In this document: piece by piece, positions 57,056-64,000 of the stretch
How the letters are laid out: every line of letters begins with the position of its first letter
Numbering within the stretch: the first letter of the stretch is position 1
Source of the DNA: Nemertoderma westbladi
Taxonomy: Eukaryota; Xenacoelomorpha; Nemertodermatida; Nemertodermatidae
Length of the DNA: 64,000 nucleotides
Direction: 5' to 3'
NCBI GenBank assembly: GCA_032718475.1
Contig: JAUCBJ010000087.1
Coordinates: 1 to 64,000 of the forward strand
Notes under the pieces: generated by a model
Told to the model about the DNA's origin: nothing
The model's input: the letters and a program-made list of their open reading frames with translations, nothing else
Databases searched by the model: none
Translations under genes and position numbers: made by a program

Positions 57056-58636
57056 TTGATGAATTTTACAATAATTTTATTAAAATTTGCGATAACCATG
57101 TTCCCAAAAAAACGCTTTCTCCACGAATCCTTCCCAAAAAAACCATGGATAACAAATAAATTAATCAAATTAACGATTATCAAAAATAATTTATACCGCA
57201 TTTATATCAAAAATTCATCTGACGAAAACTTGAGGTCCTTCAAAAGATTTAGAAATAAACTGACATCCCTTTTACGAACAGCTGAAAAAAAACTACTACG
57301 CAAAAAAATATGAAGATAACTCAGGGAACATGAGATAAACATGGATGATTATAAATAGTGCACTAAATAAATCCAACAAACACTCCATACCAAAACAGAT
57401 TACAATTCGCACTGACGATTCAATTAAGACCATTACCGATAAAATTTAATGACTACTTTTCTACTTTGGACCCAACCTAGCCAATGAAATCCCCCGTTCT
57501 ACCCGCTCCCCAACACGTTTTGTACATCATTCCAATCCGAAGTCTTGTAATTACAGAAACAATACCAGTAGAAGTAGAATACCGTCTCCTCCAACTCAAT
57601 CCTAATTCTGCTACTTATGACCCTTTCTCCAACAAATTGCTTACGGTTGCCGCTAAACCCCTATCTATCCATCTAAGCTACCTCATTAACTTATCTTTTT
57701 CCATTGGCTTCTTCCCGGATTCCCTAAAAATTGCTAAGAGTGACTCCCATCCAAAAAGGGGGCGATCCTTCAGATCGAAATAACTACCATCCTATCTCAT
57801 TATTGCCGGTTATCTCTAATATTTTCGAATCAATTATAAATTCACAACTTATTTCATACTTGTCTAAGTTTAACATTATTATTTCTTCATCTCAATTCGG
57901 TTTCAGGCCAAAAAGAACCACAACCCGTGCACTTTTATCTTTTTTAGAAAAAATTTATAACGCCCTCGAATTCAAACAATCTTCCTGCACAGTATACATC
58001 GACCTAACAAAAGCTTTTGATACATTAAATTTATCAGTATTATTAAAGAAACTCGAAGCCTATTGGATAAGAGGAGTGCCACTTAAACTTTTAGATAGCT
58101 TTCTTACTTCCAGATATCAGTTTGTACAATTAGGTCAAATTATTTCCTCATTACAACCCCTACTCTGTGGAGTTCCTCAAGGGTCTATTATCTCATCAAC
58201 TTTATTTTTACTATATACCAACGACCTCCCTAACTCTACCAAACTATTCTCTACTTTGTTCGCTGATGATACCACCCTTCTAATTTCTGATAAACTTACA
58301 CCTAACCTTATCTCGGAATTAATAGCTTTCTTACTTCCAGATATCAGTTTGTACAATTAGGTCAAATTATTTCCTCATTACAACCCCTACTCTGTGGAGT
58401 TCCTCAAGGGTCTATTATCTCATCAACTTTATTTTTACTATATACCAACGACCTCCCTAACTCTACCAAACTATTCTCTACTTTGTTCGCTGATGATACC
58501 ACCCTTCTAATTTCTGATAAACTTACACCTAACCTTATCTCGGAATTTAATCTAGAACTTACTAAGATATCTAACTGGCAAACTGATAATAGTCTAACAT
58601 TAAACCTAACTAAGACAGAAGCTACATTCTTCTCTA
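57056..58636 (+). mobile_element. CR1/Jockey-type non-LTR element, 5' portion with reverse transcriptase
   Basis: In three frames it encodes the pre-RT region (ESFPKKPWITNKLIKLTIIK) and the RT: ATYDPFSNKLL, SDRNNYHPISLLPVISNIFE, SQFGFRPKRTTTRALL, YIDLTKAFDTLNLSVLLKKL (first catalytic Asp), LLCGVPQGSIISSTLFLLY and LFADDTTLLIS (catalytic ADD). Frameshifts at ~57480 and ~57740 and a 227-bp duplication kill it. It is 5'-truncated (no endonuclease), and continues at 62040 past a nested insertion. Confidence 0.92.
58095..58548 (+). repeat. Exact-looking 227-bp tandem duplication in the RT
   Basis: 58095-58321 and 58322-58548 match from ATAGCTTTCTTACTTCCAGA to CTTATCTCGGAATT. The block covers the QGS..S and FADD boxes, and 227 is not a multiple of three, so it shifts the frame. 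Confidence 0.9.
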
Positions 58637-59230
58637 CGACTACTATGATCGGCATGCTGCATTGCAGCTGCATTTTTCAGAATGCTGTGCCAGCTTGTCG
58701 ACAAAATTGCGCCGCCACAACTCCCTATCACACATGACATTTGCTAGATCATCCGCATCTTCAAGGCCAGTGTCCTTTAAGATGCGTCTCAAGAAAGTCA
58801 CGGGCTGTCCACCATGCTTATTCACTCCATGAGGCTGCCAGAGTACAAGATTATGCACTGGCTGGTCCTCACGGCGAAAGCAATGTCCTGCAAAGCGGAG
58901 GCGATTTTGTTCTAGTGTCAAGCTTGGGGGGAACCAATGAGACACCTCCAATGTTATATAGTGTCTGGTTGGAGATGTGTGCATTGTACTTGACACAATG
59001 AACACGGTGTAGCATTCTTGTGAATGTGCCATCCAGAGATTTGGTGTCCTCAGCAGTTAGAGCCCAGCATGGACTCCCATAGAGGAGTACTGGAACTACT
59101 GCTGCTCTAAATAATCAGACCTTAATTTTCCGATTAATTCTCGGTGACTTCCAAATCCTGGAAAGCCTATTCAAGGCTGCACATAAAATGCCATAGAAGA
59201 CGCACTATCCAATTTCTTTCGGCAGGCACC
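58637..59230 (-). mobile_element. 3' end of non-LTR element (family 1, copy 3)
   Basis: The minus strand encodes RLESLWKSPRINRKIKVWLF, RAAVVPVLLYGSPCWALTAE, TRMLHRVHCVKYNAHIS, RLRFAGHCFRREDQPVHNLV, LWQPHGVNKHGGQPVTFLRR and LEDADDLANVMCDRELWRRN. It is the longest of the three family copies. The RT itself is absent. The endonuclease at 59990-60850 has the right strand and order to be its 5' half. Confidence 0.88.
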
Positions 59231-59334
59231 AACAAGATAATGGTGGATCGAAGTAGTGAGTAATAATAAATAGTAATATTATAAAATTTAATAATATTTT
59301 TATTTTAATAATTTTATATTAATATAGTATGGAG

Positions 59335-59457
59335 CGAATAAGCATCCGAACTTGAGAGAAAAGAATTTGCGACAACTATGGAGAATCGGGAAGCCTGGAA
59401 GGATCTCATCCTTCCAGCATCCCATCCGAGTTCGCTCGACCTAGTAGTAGTAGTAAA
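59335..59457 (+). mobile_element. Non-LTR 3' tail (family 2), short fragment
   Basis: AACTATGGAGAATCGGGAAG, CCTGGAAGGATCTCAT and CGACCTAGTAGTAGTAG match the end of the 45840-46280 element. It lies within the composite insertion in the opposite direction. Confidence 0.85.
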
Positions 59458-59611
59458 TAAATAAATCGCGTAAATAGATAATACATTCAGCCTGGCCATT
59501 ATACAGATTAATATTATCAACGATTAATTCCATTCTCGAACAGACAAATTATAGATTATTCGATTACGTAATTATTTTAATGTACTTAATTATATTTTAT
59601 ATTGTTTACAG

Positions 59612-59745
59612 TCAGAAAAAGGGTGGAAAGAAGGATCTAGAAGATGCTACTAGTGGGGCTGAAGCCGATAGCGAAGATGAAAGAATATTATATATTGATA
59701 AAAACAAAATGGTTTTGGCCCTAATTACGTTACGGATAACTTTAT
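59612..59745 (+). CDS. Possible captured exon inside the composite insertion
   Basis: After ATATTGTTTACAG (good acceptor) an open frame reads QKKGGKKDLEDATSGAEADS then EDERILYIDKNKMVLAL. Lys-rich then acidic composition resembles a cellular protein rather than a TE. It runs into the 31-bp minisatellite. No donor or partner exon is clear and the parent gene is not recognised. Confidence 0.35.
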
Positions 59746-59995
59746 GAAACTGGATGTACGTTTTGGTTAACTTTATGAAAGTGGATGTATGTTTCGGTTA
59801 ACTTTATGAAAGTGGATGTACGTTTCGGTTAACTTTATGAAAGTGGATGTACGTTTCGGTTAACTTTATGAAACTGGATGTACGTTTCAGTTAACGTTAT
59901 GAAACTGGATGTGCGTTTTGGTTAACTTTATGAAACTGGATGTACGTTTCGGTTACCTTTATGAAAGTGTATGTACGTTTCGGTTAACTTTATGC
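59735..59995. repeat. 31-bp minisatellite, about 8 units
   Basis: The unit AACTTTATGAAACTGGATGT plus ACGTTTYGGTT repeats, with AAAGTGGATG and AACTGGATG variants interspersed. It directly abuts the endonuclease ORF where the RT domain would be expected. Confidence 0.93.
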
Positions 59996-60850
59996 AAGAA
60001 CCTCATACATGTTGCTCAGCTGTAGTGTGAAGCTGGACCTCACACTTGGCTGTTGCAACAGAGAGGACCAGTCATGCCGCGGCAAGGCAGATTTCATTGT
60101 TCTGCTAGCACGCAGACTAAGTCTTACCTTGGCCACTATAAGGCGGTGATCACTGGAGAAGGGTCGAAGTGTAAATGCATTACAGTCTTGTATACAGCTC
60201 CTGTATTTCCTACGAAACAGAATATGGTCTATCTGGGACTTGTGACCACTGGGTCCACTATGAGTCCATAGCTTTCCAGTTCGCTGCTTGAACTGGGTTC
60301 CAGCCGAAAACAATCCATTTCCAGAGATAAAATCCTGAAGATGGACGGAATTTCGGTTAACACTATTGCTATAGACCCAGGGCGATGTAGGTGATTGATG
60401 CAGATTTGCATTAAAGTCTCCCAGGAATGTTAAGAATGCATGCTGACCCACTCCATCAGTAGCTGCTTGTAGATTATAGTAGAAATTTTCCACTTCCTCT
60501 ACAGGGGCAACACTAGTTGGAGAGTAGCACACAATCAGAACCACCTTAGTAAACTTCTTAGCCAGTCTTCCAGAACATGAGAAGTGACAACGGATGATGC
60601 GGTTAGAGATTTGGTCTATTTTGTCCAATGCCGCATGTGCAGTTGGATTCATCAATAGACAAATTCCACCACTACCACTATCATCTGCTGAAGCGAGGGC
60701 GAGTCGCCAACCGACCCCCATGTCCTTAATCAGAACCTCATCAGTCTGTCCAGTCTGCATTCGGTGCTCTTGAACACCCACTGCGCTAAGAGAAAGCTTA
60801 TCTGCCAAGGCAGTCAGCTCACCTTGTCGCATTGGGGACCCGAGTCTCAC
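59990..60850 (-). CDS. APE-type endonuclease domain of a non-LTR retrotransposon
   Basis: The 286-codon frame carries the exonuclease-endonuclease-phosphatase fold motifs in order: GELTALADKLSLSAVGVQEH (catalytic Glu in QEHR), GGICLLMNPTAHAAL, VVLIVCYSPTS, FLTFLGDFNANLHQ (D.N), KSQIDHILFRRKYR (QIDHIL) and PFSSDHRLIVAKVR (SDHR). So the nicking domain looks complete except for the first strand, and the RT that should follow is replaced by the minisatellite. The first residues are cut at the Merlin junction (~60847). The ORF start at 60850 is a GTG and not a true start. Confidence 0.88.
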   Translation of the reverse strand: MRLGSPMRQGELTALADKLSLSAVGVQEHRMQTGQTDEVLIKDMGVGWRLALASADDSGSGGICLLMNPTAHAALDKIDQISNRIIRCHFSCSGRLAKKFTKVVLIVCYSPTSVAPVEEVENFYYNLQAATDGVGQHAFLTFLGDFNANLHQSPTSPWVYSNSVNRNSVHLQDFISGNGLFSAGTQFKQRTGKLWTHSGPSGHKSQIDHILFRRKYRSCIQDCNAFTLRPFSSDHRLIVAKVRLSLRASRTMKSALPRHDWSSLLQQPSVRSSFTLQLSNMYEVLA

Positions 60851-61629
60851 TATGATTCACAACCTGGTGTTTAATATCCTTCCTCACCCTCTTTCCGATA
60901 GCGTCATAACTCTTATGGGCATCCGTACGGACAACAGCGTCGGTGGCTGCCAAATGTTTAATGGCGCTCTGCATTACTGGACCAGTGCGGTTCGGTATCA
61001 CTCGCGCAAACATCTTCCTGGCCTTCTTACTGGGGGATATTTCCACAGCGGTTGCTAACCATTGAGTCCTGCCGACACGCATTCGCTTGCCACAATTGTA
61101 CTTCCGCTAGGGACTGCCGTATCGTCAAACACTCCGTTCTGGAAGGTGCAACCGGAAGCCTCATAATCAGCCTCATTAAACATGGCGATCATCTCGGTTA
61201 CGTAGTTAATATAATCAGTGGCAGTCTTCAGATTAATGCAAAGCTCGTGGGCAATCTGAGCTCGATTGTAACAGTTGCAAAGCATATACAATAGAGCAAA
61301 AGAGGTGCGATGATCTAAACGCCCCCCTAGGCTTAGATACCCACCGGTTCGAAGTATCTTGGCAGGTTGACTCCCTCTCAAGCACGGCCGGATCGAAACC
61401 TCCAATACACAAGCTGTGATCCTGGGCGCTTCTTAGAACGCGATGGACGTGTCGACAGCTTCATCTCTTCGAAGCAGTGGCTACACAACGGCGGTTGATC
61501 CGGTCCCAGACCATGGCTGCACCACCAAGCCCATATCGTGGCCGAAGTCTCTTTAAAACAGTCCTCTAAGCGAATGTCGTTTAAACACTCAAAGGTGCAT
61601 CCTGAACATGTAAAATAAGCTATAGCCAA
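60848..61629 (-). pseudogene. Merlin (IS1016/IS1595-type) transposase, frameshifted
   Basis: Three overlapping minus frames give: CSGCTFECLNDIRLEDCFK (N-terminal Cys-rich part), VSIRPCLRGSQPAKILRTGG then HRTSFALLYMLCNCYNRAQI, a first-Asp region GVFDDTAVPS, then KYNCGKRMRVGRTQWLATAV, KKARKMFARVIPNRTGPVMQ, VVRTDAHKSYDAIGKRV (second Asp, TD...Y) and KHQVVNHSE (NHS.). This order is that of Merlin transposases. Shifts occur near 61390 and 61090. It ends where the endonuclease starts; no inverted ends were found. Confidence 0.82.
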
Positions 61630-61659
61630 GTCAGACGATTAGAGCAAAAAAACCAAAGC

Positions 61660-62039
61660 AAGAAAACGTACTGTCAGAGGATAGGCAAGTCTGTATGTAG
61701 ACCGGTAATACTAGGTATTGGCATGCTGTGTACGAAAGTAATAAGAGGGACCAGTGGCTTTGTTGGTCGGGGTGGAACATGAGAGTAAGTAGCCTCCAAG
61801 TCAAGAATCCCTCCCCCCCTCACAATCTGGCCTCCCTGGTGACCCAGGGTTTAGGCCAGAAAGGTCATCAGGAAAGGGACTTAAAGAATTGTTGGCTGCT
61901 CTCTCTCCAGTAGGGGGTGAGACAGGCAGCCGGTCAGGAGATAACTGATGCCTGTGAGGCTGATTGTTTTCTGGTAATTCCACTGGCCTCTAGTGGCCGG
62001 ACCTCCGCATTACTAATGTAATCCATAGTGGGGGTTGGA
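61660..62039 (-). other. Probable 5' leader of the inserted non-LTR element
   Basis: Minus strand from the TSD: TCCAACCCCCACTATGG, GCCACTAGAGGCCAGTGG (palindromic), GCCTCACAGGCATCAG. It is GC-richer than the flank and has no ORF. I infer a 5' UTR from its position at the far end of the insert. Confidence 0.4.
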
Positions 62040-63026
62040 CTTCTCTAACACACATAATGTGTGCGACCTTCCTAACCTATACATAAACTCTAAAGCTATA
62101 AAATACACCGATAGCAGCAAAATACTTGGAATTTGGATAGACAAAAATTTATTGTGGAAAACTCACACCAACTACGTTCTTAAAAAAATATCATAATCTG
62201 CAGGTATATTTTATAAACTCAGATATATCTTTCCTTCACATATTCTACAGCAACTGTACTTCTCACTAGTTCATCCTTATCTTCAGTACGGCATCACTCT
62301 CTGGGGCAGGACCTACTCTACTACTCTCCATCCCATCCGTGTTAAGATCAACAAAATTATCCGATGCATTACCTTTAATCACAACCAATCGTCCTCCGCC
62401 CCAATATAGAAATCATTACATATTCTTCCACTCCATTTACTGTATAAACACCAGATAGGTATATTTATGTATGAACTCTATAAAAAACTACAGATCTTAC
62501 CTTAGAAATAAGAAACTTATTCACCTTAACCTCGACCGTTCATAACCACAAAACCCGGTCAGTAGCCACAGCCAACTACAGGGTTCCTTTGGTTCGACTG
62601 AACACCAGCCAGCACTCCCTGAGTTTTCAAGGCCCATCCATCTGAATTCCAACTTCTTTCAAAAATAGAAAAACTAAAATAATGCTCATCTACTTGATTC
62701 ACTTTAATTTTTTTTCATTGACCTCTTATATACATATGTAACGATTATCACTGTATTCATTTAAATTTATAAATAATAATATATTTTGTCTTATATTCAC
62801 TCTTAAACACACTCTTAAATTGCCCTAACATTAGTAGTACACCCCCCCCCCCCCCCCCCCCCCCCCCCCTATCCTCTCCCCTCACCAAGGGCAGCAGCAC
62901 CTACTAGTTACTATTGCTATTAGCTACTGTCCTTTCCTGTATACCGGTATAGTTATTGTTTATATTACAATAATTATGTTAAAAGGAAGAATAAACTAAT
63001 TGAATTGAATTGAATTGATCGAGGTT
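62040..63026 (+). mobile_element. CR1/Jockey-type non-LTR element, 3' portion with (ATTGA)n tail
   Basis: Continues the RT of 57056-58636: SKAIKYTDSSKILGIWIDKN, AGIFYKLRYIFPSHILQQLY, FSLVHPYLQYGITLWGRTYS, VKINKIIRCITFNHNQS and LPLHLLYKHQIGIFMYELYK. These are the thumb and C-terminal part, with stops at ~62194 and ~62407. It ends in repeated ATTGA (62997-63017), a microsatellite-like 3' tail. A 26-base C run lies at 62842-62869. Confidence 0.9.
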
Positions 63027-63814
63027 ATGATAATTCTGATTAATTATTTTCTAATCTGTCAACTACATCTCAACTACTCGACTACTCAACTCAACTCAAC
63101 TACTTAACTAGTCGATTACTGGGCCTGTTTCAAAAAAAGTCAATTTGGTAATGTATGTAAAATTCGCAACTTTGGACAGAACTAGCTCAAACAGATGTGA
63201 CTTAAATCAAAAAAGTTTGTGCTAGGACATACCTGGGAGTGTCGGTTTTCCACAAAGTGAAACACTTGATTATATACCTAGGCATTCTTGTTTACTTGAG
63301 CTTAGAATTTATAGTAACATATGGAACGCAGAAAAATGGCTAAATTTGCAAAGTTACAGACATTCAAATTCCTGTGAGAGGTTTAATATATCTATGTTTT
63401 TCTTTCCATTATCTCATAGCCATATATATATTCGAGGTTCTCTGGAAAACATAAACCAATATTATAAGATGAACCTTTCAAAAAATATACCCATTGCAGT
63501 GACCATATGGACAGTAACGTATGGACAAAAGGACACATTTTATATTTTGAGTTATATTGTAAAATTAAGGTATTGGAGCCATTTTGCAAGCAAGCCGAGT
63601 CACATAGCACCAAATAATTTAAGCACAATGATTGGCAATAGATAAATTACTGGTTCTTATAAAAAAAAACCTTACAAAAATTAAAGAGTATTAGAAATCA
63701 GAGTAAACACAGCAATTAAACTCGATTAAACAGAAAACAATCCATCCGGTTATATAGCTTAGTCTGGTGGGGTGGTAAGCTACATTTTAACGAAAATACT
63801 CTTACCCTATTCCT
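63027..63814. other. Non-coding stretch
   Basis: CTCAACTAC-type repeats at 63060-63115. No gene is seen. Confidence 0.45.
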
Positions 63815-63999
63815 TTGAGAATCCATAGTATACTGGTTCTTTACTTTTACGTCCAGATCTCGAAGTCGAAGTATAAGAATGGATTTCTAGGCCACCTTCA
63901 CCTTCTCCAGTCTCGAAATCCTCGCTATAATCATGTTCAGCTATAATGTTGTTGCTGTGAGATTTCAGCAGTTCATAGAATGTGAGCCCCAGACCGTCC
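63813..63999 (-). CDS. Possible C-terminal exon of an unknown host gene, partial
   Basis: Minus strand, open from the window edge: DGLGLTFYELLKSHSNNIIA, EHDYSEDFETGEGEGGLEIH, then SYTSTSRSGRKSKEPVYYG and a TAG at ~63813. The other two frames have early stops. A strong donor-like AGG/GTAAGAGT follows the stop by one base, so the exon might be spliced in its 3' UTR, or the stop could be a lesion. Acidic then basic composition. The family is not recognised. Confidence 0.4.
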
Positions 64000-64000
64000 C

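Larger units (their letters stand above)
58629..62047 (-). mobile_element. 3.4-kb composite insertion with 8-bp TSD
   Basis: CTTCTCTA occurs at 58629-58636 and 62040-62047. The CR1-type reading frame before (LTKTEATFFST) and after (SNTHNVCDLPNLYINSKAIK) continues logically. At the left, the insert begins with the inverted 3' tail (CGACTACTATGATCGGCATG) of non-LTR family 1. At the right it begins TCCAACCCCCACTATGG on the minus strand. This is best read as a minus-strand family 1 element with other DNA nested in it. Confidence 0.75.

Noticed and set aside
58741-59001. 86-residue plus ORF
   Set aside because: Antisense to the non-LTR 3' end on the minus strand.

Overview
This is animal nuclear DNA, strongly dominated by transposable elements and repeats. 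It has long introns, eukaryotic splice signals, a split bilaterian menin gene and a lineage-typical gustatory-receptor-like (Grl) gene. No bacterial operons, Shine-Dalgarno sites, rRNA or CRISPR arrays are seen. Deuterostome-like TE content (Merlin, hAT, piggyBac, HECT-bearing elements, many tRNA-like and foldback elements) and abundant TACCGGTA / TAGGCCTA palindromes suggest a marine invertebrate, perhaps a deuterostome. The sequence alone does not fix the phylum.

Layout. 1-8.1 kb: the 5' part of a large gag-like retroelement ORF on the minus strand (open at the left edge), preceded by two diverged, tandem ~2.4-2.9 kb leader modules. Each module carries, in the same order on the minus strand, a tRNA-like sequence, three CCAAT boxes and a TATA box. 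8.1-14.7 kb: one possible small exon, a non-LTR 3' fragment, a 22-bp minisatellite, a foldback element and a hAT-type element with a perfect 8-bp target duplication. 14.7-25.0 kb: menin (MEN1), two coding exons on the minus strand separated by an 8.5-kb intron. That intron holds a 1.6-kb hAT element (itself containing a MITE), a long hairpin and an oppositely oriented seven-transmembrane Grl gene bracketed by ~0.53-kb direct repeats. The Grl gene is split by a MITE whose ends could act as a phase-0 GT-AG intron. 25.2-27.3 kb: a pogo-like DNA transposon sitting ~175 bp upstream of the menin start codon. 27.7-28.5 kb: a foldback element with three histone-mRNA-type stem-loops.

28.5-57 kb is a TE graveyard. 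It holds a 33-bp minisatellite, a Ty3/gypsy RT-RNaseH fragment, an alpha-kinase pseudogene next to a BEL/Pao integrase tail, and an 84-bp-arm perfect palindrome built from a tRNA-Gly-like sequence. It also holds two convergent decayed HECT-domain genes, one lying beside an rve-type integrase on the same strand, then a satellite with a palindromic core, a piggyBac fragment, terminal-inverted-repeat elements and a 24-bp minisatellite. 57-63 kb is one CR1/Jockey-type non-LTR element interrupted by a 3.4-kb composite insertion with an 8-bp target duplication. The composite contains a Merlin transposase, an APE-type endonuclease, non-LTR 3' ends, a minisatellite and a possible captured exon. The right edge has a short possible host exon.

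Only menin and probably the Grl gene look like working host genes. Most other coding matter is from mobile elements and carries stops or frameshifts. All identifications rest on motifs read by eye; no database search was run.
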